NCBI GenBank assembly: GCA_004369085.1
Contig: ML210351.1
Coordinates: forward strand, 1 to 52,169
Source: Coprinopsis marcescibilis
Taxonomy: Eukaryota > Basidiomycota > Agaricomycetes > Agaricales > Psathyrellaceae
Direction of reading: 5' to 3'
DNA: 52,169 nucleotides
This document shows positions 11,500 through 23,980 of this stretch, one piece after another; position 1 is the first letter of the stretch; each line of letters opens with the position of its first letter. The translations under genes were made by a program, and so were the position numbers. The notes beneath the pieces are model-generated. The model saw only the letters and a list, made by a program, of their open reading frames with translations. It was not told the DNA's origin and ran no database searches.

Positions 11500-12305
11500 G
11501 ATCTAAGCGCTCCGCGCTTTCGATCGAATTATCACTTTCCTTTCTACTGCTTTGCGATGTTTTGTTTTTGTTGCTACTCACATTTCTTGCGCTTTGCTTA
11601 TATCGCACTTTGGCTATGCTACCCTCTACGCTGTCGACTATTTTGTTCCTCACATATTTTACGATCTTTAGGATTTACTTTACAACACTCATATCACGAC
11701 GTCTCTCCTATCTTCTCTCTCTCTGTTTCTACATCATCATGGATCATGACCGGCAATAAATCCGACATAAATACTGGCCAGAACTCGCCTTCAATTCTCT
11801 CAAGTTCGAGCTGCATGCAACAAACATGAAAAAAATACAATTTAAATTTATAAGGAAATTCCGGCCGATAAAGATACAGTTATAGTTCTACAGAATTTTG
11901 TGAGATGTACAGTGTTTTAAGGTGTGTTATACACCAGTAGTAGCTGGTACATGATCATGAATAGCAAACAGAAAGAGTGATGCAAAAAAACACAACGCAG
12001 AACATGGATAAAAGCAAAACAGAAAGCAAAAACGAGAGCAAAAACACATAAAAAGCAAAGCACGCATCATAAAAGTCGTAAAGTCGTTGAAGCAAGTATT
12101 TCAAAGTAGAGGTAATCGAGCGCCGAATCAGAGTGACCGCGCAGACACTCGACCTCGCGCCAAGAGCTTCCTACCCGCGTCGACGGAGGCTCGGATGCTC
12201 ACTTCGTCGAATCCAATGGGGAGGGGAGACTCGTTGACCCAGACGAAGTGTCCATCCTCGACCGCGCAGGGCATTCTGCCACGCTCGGGAATGTCGGGCA
12301 TGCTC
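11500..12305. other. Spacer between convergent kinase genes 1 and 2
   Basis: About 800 bp, T-rich in its first part (to about 11760) and A-rich later (11830-12080), as expected for back-to-back 3' untranslated and polyadenylation regions of convergent genes. I see no coding potential beyond chance ORFs. Confidence 0.55.
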
Positions 12306-13994
12306 CTATTCATGCTCCTGTTGCTGATGCGACCATGTTCCGGGCCATTCGCTACAGGAGAAATCAGTTAATAACGTGAGGATGTGGTCGAGGTTGTATG
12401 AGACATACAAAGTTCGATCAAGAAGTCTGAGTCAAAGATGCTCTTGTTACTAGAGGAATCCGGTAAGTAAAGTGCTAATAATGAAGCTTAGATGACTTAC
12501 TTTGGCAAAACAAAGTACGGGTGCGTGGAGATTGCGTTGAAGTCCGCTCTTTCACGTGGAGCGGGGATAAGCATCTGCAAGGAAAAATATAAATCAGACG
12601 AAAGTACAGAGCTGTGGCACAGTGAATTGCTTACCCTCCACAGCAGGTCGCAAAGGAGCTCGTCCTCGATTCCAAAGCACTTGCTGAGAAGATCGATTGC
12701 AACAATCGTTGTGGTTTCATCTGGCTTCCCTCTAACCTTGCGCTCCAAGTCGTAATAATCCTCAAGAAACTCATCAAGTTCCTGCAAGGAGCATTGAAGA
12801 TCAGCCAACGTCATAAAAAATAAAAAATAAGGAAAGAACGCACAACTCCTTCAACTGGGGTGCTAATCTCAAACATAGTAAGGCCAAGCGCGAACCAATC
12901 GACTGCAGTCCCATATCTTCCGTTCAGTTCCCAGTCGAGCTCGTCCTTGTAGTCCGTTTGCTGGGTCTCGTGATCCAGTTCAAGAATCTCTGGAGCCGTG
13001 AAGCACCCCGAACCCGCAAACCGACAGCCGTAGTCCACAAGTGAATCAAGAGGCAACCCCTCGAGGCTCACAAATGCAAGCCCAAAGTCTGTCAGTACTA
13101 AGTTGTCTCGCTTGTCGATCAAGATGTTCTCCGGCTTGATATCTCGGTGGATAATACCACGAGAGTGAGCGTATGCGGTAGCTGCAACCTAAATTCCAAT
13201 ATACATGTATGAGTAATGGCATCTGGTGATCCACAAAATAAGTGACGTACAAGTTGAGCGAACCAAATCTTTATCTTCTTGGGGCCAGGAGTGTTCCCTC
13301 TAAGGCGTCTGTCTTTTATCTCATCATACAAGTCTGACTTGCACAGCGGCTAGTAAAAACAGAATCCATTCAGGTCAGCATCTCTACGAGCCATACACAT
13401 GTCAAATATGCTCACAAAAAGTAAGAGCTGTTCCTTGCGAATCGGAAAGAGCACGCGTCCTTGCAATGGTAGGATAAAGTTCCACCAGGCTGAGGAAATC
13501 GCCTTGACCACGAGATTGCGCTGCTCGGCAAGACGCCGATTTGCCGTGTATTCCGTAGTTTGAGCACCTTCGAAGAAGTCCCGGCGCTGCCTCGTAATCT
13601 TCGCGAAAAAGAAAGGGCCTTTGGGGACCTCCGCATCCTTAGGGTGGTCAAGCCCTACGATACTGACAGCCCACCCCCACATTTGGCCTTCGGCGTAGTC
13701 CACAAGCTGTTTCCAGCGTACAATTTTGAAACCTTCAACTGGGGGCGGGGCTGGTTTAGCGCGTGCTGAAGGTGTGGTGGGAATCCTGAGGTCGTTCAAA
13801 AAGCTGACACCCGCGGCAAGCTTTCGGATGTCTGATTGCTGCGATGGAACGTGAAAGGCCTGCTGTCGTTGAGGTCTGTCGAAAGTTGGTCCACGAGTAG
13901 CGGCGGCATCCGGGGGAGGATAGAACACCCGTGGTCTCTGTCGAGTGACCTCTGGCTTATTGGGCGAAGAGGGAGAGTTGGGTAGGAAAGCCAT
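12306..13994 (-). CDS. Protein kinase-like protein 2 (443 aa)
   Basis: Seven exons: 13994-13416, 13349-13251, 13188-12844, 12781-12635, 12574-12501, 12450-12409 and 12351-12306. Phases agree and the protein ends in a Gln/Glu/His tail. Residues 1-100 are Pro/Ser-rich. The catalytic part shows FFFAKI (likely beta-3 Lys), [10 protein letters not shown] (Asp242, Asn247), TDFGLAF (Asp260) and FTAPEI (Glu293), so all main active-site residues are present. No classic Gly-rich loop is visible. [18 protein letters not shown] closely parallels GRYTSAIDVYSLGVTML in kinase 3, so the two are paralogues. Its closest standard class is a Ser/Thr kinase, substrate unknown. The start was chosen as the first ATG of the open frame; upstream codons in that frame include no ATG. 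Confidence 0.87.
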
Positions 13995-15126
13995 GGGAGG
14001 GAATGAGCAAGAGGGCGGAGGAATGGTCAGACTGAGGTCAGTATACGCCACGATGAGACGTGGTAATAGTGGCTCCAGATGAAGAGGGTTACACAGTGTT
14101 GGTTTCGATATAGAGACGCCGGAGTTTCTGTGGCGCAACGCGACGCGACGAGCATTGTCCTCGCCATAAATTTTGATGGATCATCAACAACACCTTGATG
14201 GGAAATGTGAGCTATGCTCAGTCGTGTATATTCAGCTTTCCTTTCCTTTGCTGTGGCTTAATACGCAAGGATATCATTGAATAAGGGCCATCAAATAGAG
14301 TTGGCGAGCTTTGCGTCAAATTGAACTGCAGGCTGGTGGTTATCCCATTCGCGCAAAGTCACCTGGCCTTATTGGATCCATCCGAGTCGGTCCCATACTG
14401 CGATGTGGTTACAGAGTATAGGTGTTGGCGTGGTTGTGGCTTTAAGACTTTGCCCTGATAGCAGATCCTCGTATTCACGCCACATTCATACGTTAAAATG
14501 CTCTGGTTCGTGCCGGTCGTGGTGGTACAACTCAAGTGGCACGGGTGGCATGCGGCATGGCCGACGTACAGCACCGGAGGAAGCCCAAACGACGCATGAG
14601 ATATTGACCTTGCCAGCTGCTATACTCTTCCTTGGTGGCTTGACGCAGGATTGGACAAAAATAGGAAGGGGTCAACGGGCGCTTATTTCCGCCACAGTTG
14701 TTGTCAAACATGCAACATCAGCAATAGGTCCAGTCCAGGGTTCTCAAACACCGGAGATATTCCGTAAAAGAAATAGTGAGGCAGATATACGATCTGCAGG
14801 TTGAAATCTGGCGGTGTCCCTACGGAGTATTGTGGATCTCCCGAATGACCTCAAAGTACATATGTCATTTATTACAAGTCGGATATTGGATGCGTTTTTT
14901 ATAGCTATGACACAAATTCTATTTTACAAATTCTATGGGGCTGTACGTATGCGTATGAAAGGATACATTGAGATGATGCGATTGATACAATAGAGAGTGA
15001 AGAGGAACGTGAAACAAGGGCTTGAGATATATCATACGCAGAGCAGAGGATAAAGTAGAAATGTCCAGGGAAAGCACGAAAGCGGGATAACATGTTTACA
15101 GAGTATAATTCCAGCACTCAAACAAA
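13995..15126. other. Intergenic region between kinase genes 2 and 3
   Basis: About 1.1 kb upstream of kinase 2 and downstream of kinase 3. Chance ORFs occur (the longest is about 130 codons at 14403-14804), but none has a motif, splice structure or codon pattern that supports a gene. Confidence 0.5.
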
Positions 15127-17259
15127 TCACAAGAGACCAGCATTTTCGGCGGCGGCCTGTTCAGCGTGAGCAATGCTGAAGAGAATGGAAGCATTTGGGC
15201 TAGCACCGCTCGGCGGCGCATTTGCGTTGATCCAGAAAAGGTCGCCCTTGGCGGCGGCCACTTCAGCAGAGCCATCGCCTGGCCCGAGGTTGTATTCAAA
15301 GTCATAGATACGGGGCAGATCTCTCATATATCCGGCGACGGCTATTCCAGTAAGATCAGCAGACTGTTGCATGTCAAGACGCATTGAAAAAGACGTACTA
15401 GTTTTTGACAGCATCTTGAAGATGGGCTCCTTCGTTCCTGGTCGCTCTAACGAGCTAAATGCAGCAGGTTAGTGCGATGAACCATCTTCGAAAGGTACGT
15501 GGGCTTACTTGACGAGGAAGTAAGGATGATTACGAATTGCCTCAAAGCTGGGTCTTTGTAGCGGATCGAATTTCATCATAGCCCAAATCAAAGCACAGAG
15601 CTTGGGCGAGTTCACACCACCTGTCCGACCAAACAGACTCCATGCCACCTCTGCTTCTTCCTCAAGAGATTCAAACTCTGGTTCTCGAGTACGATAATAG
15701 TCGAGAACATCTTGGAGGTCCGTCTAACAGACATAAAATTAGCAAAGCGATTGGATCTATCGGGAGAATATCACACTCACCAAATGCGCATTTGCACCAA
15801 GGCAAAGCATGGTAACACCAAGCGAGTACACATCAATGGCAGATGTGTACCTGCCATTATCCTTCCAAAACCGCTCGATTCGGGTGGTGTCGCCCGGATA
15901 GTAGTCGACCATGACTTCGGGGGCCGTAAAACCCTGCGTACCTACGCTGTGGAACGCATACTTGGTGTTGGGCTCGAGAGGCCCATATCCTTCCTTCACC
16001 CAAGCGAGTCCGAAGTCGGTCAGTTTGGCGTTGCCATTATAGTCTAACAGGAAATTCGCGGGCTTGATATCACGATGCATGATTCCAAGATTATGAACGA
16101 ATCCAATCGCAGATGTCTACGAGAGACCGCGTTTTCAGCAACCCATGCTGGTAGCAGATCATTTCAAGAGAAACATACCGCTTGAGACAGCCAAATCTTC
16201 ACTTGCATATCGCGCTCGTGATGGTCCTCAGGCTGCTTCGCACTTCTAAGATCGGTGCGCATGACCGGCTGCAAAGGACCATGGGTCAGACAATGATTCC
16301 AGATACGGAACCAAACCAAGACTCACGAAGATGAAATACTTCCATTCATTGTCGCCGTACATGGTGTGGTCTAGGAACCCAGCCATAACAAGCACGTAGT
16401 CGATAGAGCTTTGACTTGAGAGGCGCAGGTGGGCCAACTCCTCTCCGGGGTTCTTAGACTTAACAGCCTTGACCCAGAATAGTGGTGTTGGGGATGGAGG
16501 ATCCAAGTGTTGAGGGTAGTCACCAGAAACAATGGATGCGATAAACGACCTTGTATTTGGCTGTCGAATCATCACATGTCGCTTTTGGATAATGAAGGGA
16601 GGCTTGCAGGCATCTACTTTATTCTGACGCGCCCATTGTGAAAACGACTCTTCGTCGATCGTGTGCGGGGGATGTTGATCAAAAGACACGGTGACAGGGA
16701 GCTGCAGGGACGATTCATCGTCATCGGCGCCGTCATGGTCGCTTGTAGAGAAGCTTGAATGTTCGTTTATTGAATCAAACAAGGACATGTCCCCGTCCCA
16801 GTCCATGTTCGGGACTGCGAAGCAGGGTTGCAAACTGAGCTTGTAATCCTCTTCATCTAGATCCTCGACCCCTTGAGGCCCCTCTATGAGGCTGTCCGAG
16901 TCATCCACATAGTCTGAGCCTGGGATCAAAAGACTGTCTTCATCCTCGCCTTCGTACCCATCTTCACTATAATTTACAGTGGAAGTGTACGACATGTCAC
17001 TGTCGAACTCTCCGAAGAGGATGGCCGTAGCCAACTTGGGAGAGTCTTTATATAGTGGACATGTTGGCGACGGAACAATCGCTGGCGTGGGCGGCGCAGT
17101 AAATACTGGTGGCCGCACTGAATAGGGATTGTTGATGATGCTTGAGAGGACCGGCCTCGAAGAAGAAGGGGCGAGCGGAGGTTGGGTTTGAAACTTGAAG
17201 ACAGGCAAGCGTTTGAAAACTTTGGGGCTTTGACCATCCTTCTGCTCAGTAGCAGACAT
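15127..17259 (-). CDS. Protein kinase-like protein 3 (614 aa)
   Basis: Six exons: 17259-16327, 16268-16179, 16116-15781, 15723-15509, 15454-15399 and 15341-15127, with introns of 54-62 nt and consistent phases. The N-terminal ~200 residues are Pro/Ser-rich and then strongly acidic (EDGYEGEDED, DSDSLIEG). The kinase part has WVKAVK (beta-3 Lys), IMHRDIKPANF (Asp357, Asn362), LTDFGLAW (Asp375-Gly377), GFTAPEV and the helix F segment AIDVYSLGVTM. An ERFWKDNGRY insert lies between APE and helix F, matching DWELNGRY in kinase 2. It looks active. The start is the first ATG in the frame. It is divergent to the TPR-CHAT gene across 1.6 kb. Confidence 0.88.
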
Positions 17260-18884
17260 AGAGGGCAAAGTGGCGTTGATGTGGAATGTGGAGACCGGTG
17301 CAGACAATCGTTGAGGGCGGTAATCAGCAAAATCGAGAGCAATACAACGGGCAGGTTGTAGTTCAGAATGAAAACGAACACTGAGAGAGACGCGAGCTTT
17401 AAACGCGAGCCACGGAGTCTGTAAGCCAAGCACCGATTGTTGCGATGCTGCGACGCGTTTGGTTGCTCAGTGGCATTTTACACACAGTCTCCGCAAGTTC
17501 GGTGTCGGCGTTCAAAGAAGCACCAGTTGCAGGTACTGATGGAGCTCTTTTGTATGCCATTCAAAGCTGCATGGACAACGTGCTGTCCTCCGAATCAAAA
17601 ACATCGGTGCGCAACTGCCAACCAAGCGCTATTACCAGGGCAAGGGCTGGCGGCGGCTAAATGTGATATGAGTGGCAGGCGTTTAACCCTTCACCCTGTC
17701 ACGTTCTCGTCGGCACCTTTTGCATACTTATGGCCAAGTTCTTGGCTCAGCCGGATCTGACAATCGTTCGGTCTACAAATTAAGCTTGAATCAAGCAGCC
17801 TAAACACCTATCTTTAATATGGTTATATCTGGGGGATCGAGGTCCAGCTACCTTGTACCGAATTTCAAAAAGAAGCAAAGGGCTGGAGCGATCGTAACTT
17901 GCCTGTGACGTGATAGACAAAGCACCAGTGAGCATGAGTCCAAACAACCATTGCCAGGTCGGTTAGGCGCGTGGAATCCATGCACTTGGAGGACCACGAG
18001 TAGTCGTTGGCCAGCTGCCCCCTCCATTTCCTCCGAGCCTAGTTGCAAAGGGTGGTGATGGCAAACCACCATCATGGCAACATACGTGACGGAAGGAGGT
18101 GGTCTCAACAGCCGCCCAAATCCCGCCCCACCAACTCTTCGAGTTGGATTTATCGTGAATGGGATAGGACTACTCTTGCAAAGCAGGAGCAAGCGATGGG
18201 ACCAACCGAGTTCATTGCTTCAAGTGTCGATCTCTGGAGCCATTGTAAGTTACAATGTTCCCATGCTTAGATTGTATGTTAAGCAACGCATCACCTCGTT
18301 CTGATATTCCTTCAGTGTATGAGACAACCGTTAGCGGTTCTGCATATATCAAGCTTTCCTCCTACACTCTCAAGCGCATATACCGCTGCCAGCTTATCAA
18401 ACCGAATATTTCGAGATGTCGGTATAGACTCGAGAGTGGTTGAATGGTCGATCTTCGGTACTGGAGCAGCCGTTGAGTGATTATGGCATGCCAGACGGAG
18501 GCCTTTTAAAGAACCTGCTCAGATGTTGAAGGGCATAGCAAAGACAGCATAAAAGCCCCTAATGATCGACCACTGAATTTACGGACAGCAAATACAAGCA
18601 AATATCTCTCCTTGTTCCTCTCCACATCAATGTCACTTACAATTTACGCTTTACTTTGCTGACAATGCTCTCAAAATGGCCTGCATACCCTCTGAATATC
18701 AATGGTTCCTTTATCGCGGGACATGATCTGGTGGCGCAATTCAGAACTTGGCCATTGACAGCTTCCTGAACCGAGTCTTCGGTGCCTCTTTCCAGTGCTC
18801 TCACGGAGTGCCCCAATCGATAAGACACCATCTAACAGCGGCAGTTGCCCTTGGTAGCTCGACGTCGTGAATTAGCTGTCTGCC
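17260..18884. other. Intergenic region between divergent kinase 3 and TPR-CHAT genes
   Basis: About 1.6 kb with only short unsupported ORFs on either strand (none above 115 codons, none with a recognisable domain). It must contain the promoters of both flanking genes. I could not assign any specific element. Confidence 0.5.
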
Positions 18885-21800
18885 ATGAGCAGCCAAGAGG
18901 ATGGGGTATGTACGTTTGCCAACTTGACACCCACACATGCTTACGCGGCATCCAGACTGTGCTGAGCCTGTCAGGTATTAGAAATTTTGTAACTGCCATG
19001 CCCTGCTTTCTCAGCCTAAATCGATTATCTAGGTCATCAAGAATTCAGCAGCGTCGACGTTGCTTTGCAGGTTATAACGGAAACAGTGCAAACCCTGAAG
19101 AAGAACCTGAAGTCGCTCGCTATCCAAGATGCCATCATCAGTCTGCAACAGGTCATCCAAAGAGAAGAGGTTGACTCAGAGACACGGGTTGCTGCGAAAT
19201 GCTACCTCGTCAGAGCTCTTTTGACTCGATTCGCTTACCATGGCCTGGTTACGGATCTGGATAAATGCATCGAGTGTTACTTCAAGGATGGGTTGGATGT
19301 CGCTCGTTCACTTGAAGCAGTGAGTCGACTCTATACAAAATGAAGAGACATGTCTCAATAATACATCCGACTCCAGTTTATGGCACGGATGCGTCAGGGG
19401 GAAAACAACTGTGCTGGCGATGTTGATGTGGCCTCAGGCCTGATTGAAGAGTACCGACATTCGATTGGGACCAACGATCTGAATCCAGCCATATCCCTCG
19501 CTACATCAACGCTNNNNNNNNNNAGAGTACCGACATTCGATTGGGACCAACGATCTGAATCCAGCCATATCCCTCGCTACATCAACGCTTTCAGCATGTG
19601 CCACGAAGGGTGCGAGCGTTACCCAACTCCTCATTGCCCTTGGAAACGCGTACGTCGTAAGGTACATGCATCAAGGGGAGTGGAGCGATTTGGACGAGGC
19701 TGTAAAGAGCTTTCACGAAGCAAAAAGTCGATGTCAAGGCGCAGAGAACGACCCGTTGATGGCACTTGCTATCCAGTCGCTCGGCCACGCAGGTTGGGTT
19801 CTGTTCACGGAATGCGGCAAGTGGGAGGGTATTCATGAAGCCACAAAGTCTGTACATGATGCAACCGAAGAAGACAAAGAAGGGATGTGGGCATATCATT
19901 CAGGCACGAAGCTGTTGATGGTTGGAGATCCGAATGGTATAGACGACGCCGTCTCCTTCCTTCGGGCTTCACTGGAGAAACGTAAACCAGGCCACCCGCG
20001 ACGGATTTCAACCCTAGGAAACTTGACAGTTGGACTCCTATCCAGCTTCAAACAGCAAGGAAGAATTGAAGATTTGGATGAATCAATCTCGATTTGTCGG
20101 GAATCGATCGCCGACATGCAACCGCCTCATCCGGGACGCTACTCAGTACTCAACAGCCTTGGTAACAACCTATATGCCCGCTATGAGCATCAGAACAGCT
20201 TCAATGATCTTGAGGAATGCATATCCATTCACCGAGAAGCATTGACATCGCTCTCTAGCGGCCATCCAAGTCGCTCCCAGTCCCTCAACAACCTCGCAAA
20301 TGCGCTTTGGCTGCGTTTCCTTCGAAATGACGACCTACGCGACCTCGAGTCAGCAATTGACATGAACATAGAAGCCCTCAAACTCAGGCCCCCTAACCAC
20401 GAACATCGAGCTCAGTCGTTCAGCAATCTTGCCAACACACTGCGAAGTCGGTTCAATCGCAAGGGCGATCCCCAGGATCTGGATCAATGCATCGCTCACC
20501 AGAGGGAAGCAGTGGCTCTGGAATCCAAAAGCTCCAGCTCACTCTTCAACCTTGCCGGTGCACTGCAAGACCGCTTTGAGCATAAGAACAACGTCGAAGA
20601 TCTCCAGGAGTCCATATCCCTACTCCGAAAGGTTCTCAAACGAGTATGGCCTGCTCCACACACGAAACGGCCTTCGGCTCTCCAGCGGCTTGCGGGAACT
20701 CTTGCTGCAAGGTTCCTGCACAGCGGAAATTTCGAAGACCTGGATGAGGCCATTAAGCTCCACAGAAAGGTGCTCAAGTTGCAGCTGCCTCCCCACCCCG
20801 ATCGCCACGTGTCCCTCAATGGCCTCGCAACTGAACTGCGTATTCGCTTTGACCACAAGGGCAATTCCGACGACCTTGAACGATCCATTGCATATAGCCG
20901 TGAAGCTCTCTCGCTTCAGTCGCCGTGCCACCCCCATCGTTGCAGCTCGCTTGCAGCCCTTGGAAATGCGCTACGAACGCGATTCTCCCACAAAGGAGAT
21001 ATCCCGGACATAGAGGAAGCGATTCAAGTTCAAAAGGAGGCTCTCATTTCTCGGCCAGCACCCCATCCTGATCGCCCCGACTTACTCAACGACCTTGCAA
21101 CCGCTTTCTCGGCCCGATATGACCATTCTGGCGACTTCAAGGATCTCGACGAAAGTATTTTGTTGGATAGAGAAGCAATATCGTTGCGACCTATGGGCCA
21201 CGTCAATCATGCCCAATCCATCAGTAACCTTGCAAACAACTTGAGCATTCGATTTAGACTCAAGGCGGAGAATTTTGCAGATTTGGAGGAGTCCCTAATG
21301 ATGCATCGAAAAGCCCTCTCGCTGAGGCCTGTACCGGACCCTGAGAGGTCCCAATCACTCCACAACCTCTCCATCGCTCTCTCCGATCGATTCCACCACA
21401 GGGGTGACATACAAGATATCCAAGAGTGTGTTGTACTCGGGGAGGAGGCACTTAAATTAAGGCCTTCACCACATCCTCAGCGACCTCAGACGTTCTCCAG
21501 CCTTGCGGCCAACCGTTGGACTCTTTACCAGCATACTAAGAAGAATTTCGAGGACCTAGAGCAATGCATCTCGCTCAACGAGGAAGCGCTAGCAGCAGTT
21601 CCAGAGGGACACCCCGGACGCTTTCAGTTTCTACACAATCTCGCAAGTTCGCTTTTACATCTGTTTGAACGCACTGGAGACCTTAAAGACCTCAACAAGT
21701 CGATCTCCTTACATCGCCAAGTGACCTCACTACTCCCGACACAGCATTACCAGCGACCCAAAGCTCTTACAGGTCTTTCTGTAGCTCTATCTCTTCGCTT

Positions 21801-23856
21801 GAAACATCGCAAATATACGTCTACGGAAGACATCAGCGAATCAATCGCTCTGTCCGAGGAAGCATTGTCTTTGACACCTGCCCACAGCCACAATTACAAC
21901 GAATGTTTAGCGACCCTTGCCTCCAATCTCCACATCCGGTTCCACGACTCGGGTAACAATGAAGATTTGGAAAGGGCTCATGAGCTATGGGAGAAGGCTG
22001 CGAAAACCAACACTGGTCCGCTTCTTCTTCGACTCGGGTACGCCAAAACGTGGGCCATCGCGAACCACCTGCACAGCCGCAAGGCAGCAGCGTTGGAAGC
22101 CTATCGCTACGCGATCGAGCTGCTTCCGCTCCTCGCGTCGGTGGACCTTACATTGGATCAACGGCAAGGTGTGCTACACAATAGCAAATCCCTTTCGAGC
22201 GATGCAGCGCTGTCTGCCATCCTATCAGGCGAGCTGCAGACTGCCGTCGTCTTTCTCTCCACCTCTCGATCGATATTCTGGTCGCAAGCGCTCCAGCTCC
22301 GGACGCCTCTGGCCGAATTGGAGGCGGTTGACAAAGGCCTTGCCGAATCCCTGCGGACGATCTCTCGACAGCTCGAGGTTGAAACCCAGGGACCTATTGA
22401 CTACAACCTCAAGATATCCACCTCACCCTCGAGGACCATCGATTCCCTCAGACTTTACTCGCTTTCTCAAGAACGGGAGAAGCTGCTTGGACGGATAAGG
22501 GAGATCGACGGCATGCAAAATTTCATGCGCCCAGGATCGTTTGATGCGCTCAAGGAGGCATCTCGGAATGGGCCGATCGTCTTCCTCAACGCCAGTAAGC
22601 TTGGGTGCGATGCCGTCATCATGCGACCTGGAGGACAGTTAGAGCGAGTCCCGTTCCTCAAGATCAACTACAAGCTGCTACAGGAATTAAAGGGGGTGGT
22701 TCAGAATCTGGCGCAGGGGAGCGATCTTCAACCCGAAGCTGCTGATGCCCTCGAAAAGCTTCACTCTCGTGGTGGGGACCATGACGGGTCGCGGAAACCG
22801 ACCAGAAACGACCCGCAAAATACGGTTACTGTCAATGACCGGTTTCGACAGGTTCTGGGCATATTATGGGTCAACATTGTCAAACCCGTTATTGATGCAT
22901 TGGGGTTGCAAAAAGTAAGTAATAGGTTTTCGTGATTTGTTTGCTCCTTCAGTTCCGCTCACTTTTCTGAATTTGCCGCTAGACGGATGAACCACCTAGG
23001 CTTTGGTGGTGCCCTATCGGTCCCTTTGTATTCCTCCCAGTTCACGCCGCAGGAATCTACTCTACCAAACCATCATCGTGGGAGGCGGACGAGTGTCTAT
23101 CTGACTTTGCCATCGCCTCATACTGCTACTCTCCTCAGAACCTGCTCTCTGATACGCCCAAGGTTCCTGCCAACTTCACAATGCTGGCAGTCCTTGAACC
23201 AGAGGGTGTGGAGGGGACGGTTCGAGGGCTTCCAATGACCGAGGTCGAGCTCGAGAAAATCCAAGACCGGATCCCAAGCCCCGACCACCTCATCACACGG
23301 CTCGGGTCTAAAGCCTCACCAAATACCACCGAAACGATCCTCAACGACATCCAGCAGTCATCGTTTGTGCATTTCGGATGCCACGGGGTGCAGCACGAGT
23401 CTAACCCGCTCGAGAGCTCGTTGCTGCTCAGCGGTGGCAGACTCACCATGTCGAGGATCATGCGTGAGTGCCAGCAGAGTTCGACTGCATGCTTGGCGTA
23501 CCTCAGCGCATGCGAGACTGCGATGGGTGATGAGGAGCGGCCAGACGAGTCGTTGAATCTCGCGGCTACAATGATGTTTTCGGGGTTTAAGAGTGTGGTT
23601 GGGACTATGTGGTATGTACTTGATAACAAACAATGGCGGACAAGGTGGCTGACGTGGTGGTGCCTTCAGGTCGATCAAAGACGAAGACGCGCCGATTGTG
23701 GCTGATGTGTTTTATGGACATTTGTTTAGGAAGGGGAAGGCTAGCCTGCCTGACCCTTCCGATGCGGCTGAGAGTCTCCATCTTTCTGTGAAGGAGCTGA
23801 GAAGGCTGGGAAGAGACTTCAAACGCTGGGTTCCTTTCGTTCATTTTGGCATATAA
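18885..23856 (+). CDS. TPR-CHAT protein, putative caspase-like cysteine protease (1,534 aa after gap correction)
   Basis: Exons: 18885-18905, 18956-18974, 19033-19319, 19377-22914, 22983-23611 and 23670-23856. The first two are micro-exons of 21 and 19 nt that join in frame. Exon 4 is interrupted by a 10-N gap with a duplicated flank; dropping 76 nt restores one frame. I count 15 consecutive ~45-residue units ending roughly RF...G...DLEESI...REAL...HP.R, a helical TPR-like array from about residue 190 to 860. The C-terminal ~270 residues are a CHAT domain: GPFVFLPVHAAG, VHFGCHG (catalytic His1397) and LSACETAMGD (catalytic Cys1440), then the FKSVVGTMWSIKD strand. CHAT is a caspase/separase-clan peptidase fold, and bacterial TPR-CHAT proteins act as regulated proteases. 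Target and trigger here are unknown. Confidence 0.9.
19448..19513 (+). repeat. First copy of 66-bp flank duplicated across the assembly gap
   Basis: Identical to 19524-19589 on the other side of the N run. In frame it encodes part of the TPR-CHAT protein (EYRHSIGTNDLNPAISLATS). The copy is best read as a failed overlap merge. Confidence 0.95.
19514..19523. other. Assembly gap (10 N)
   Basis: A run of exactly ten N within exon 4 of the TPR-CHAT gene. The identical sequence on both sides shows that the true gap is zero or negative in length. Confidence 0.98.
19524..19589 (+). repeat. Second copy of the 66-bp gap flank
   Basis: Exact repeat of 19448-19513. Gap plus repeat total 76 nt, which shifts the frame by one. 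Removing them joins the upstream and downstream exon parts without a stop. Confidence 0.95.
19985..22010 (+). repeat. Imperfect ~135-bp tandem units coding the TPR-like array
   Basis: Fifteen diverged units of about 45 codons follow each other without spacers. Each carries an SLxNLAxALxxRF-like helix, a DLxExI-like helix and a final HPxR-type turn. The DNA identity between units is low, so this is an old protein repeat and not a recent satellite. Two units carry an extra residue or two in the loop. Confidence 0.85.
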
Positions 23857-23964
23857 TTTCGAGTGATTTTTGACAGTATTTAGGCCTGAGTTTCCCACCT
23901 TGACGGGATACTATATCCCACCGACAACTAAATGCTATTTTCCAAACGTTGTACACCAGAATTT

Positions 23965-23980
23965 ACTATACTAGTATAGT
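23965..23980. repeat. 16-bp perfect palindrome (ACTATACTAGTATAGT)
   Basis: The two 8-bp arms are perfect reverse complements with no loop, just downstream of the TPR-CHAT stop codon. It could be a protein-binding dyad or have arisen by chance in AT-rich DNA. No other copy was noticed. Confidence 0.5.

Noticed and set aside
12128..12305. Longer C-terminus for kinase 2 running to 12128
   Set aside because: It needs a different phase after the last intron. Exon-length arithmetic puts the frame in phase 2, which ends at the TAG at 12306-12308.
19985..22010. CRISPR-like or satellite array
   Set aside because: Units are diverged at DNA level, lack spacers and code for TPR helices.
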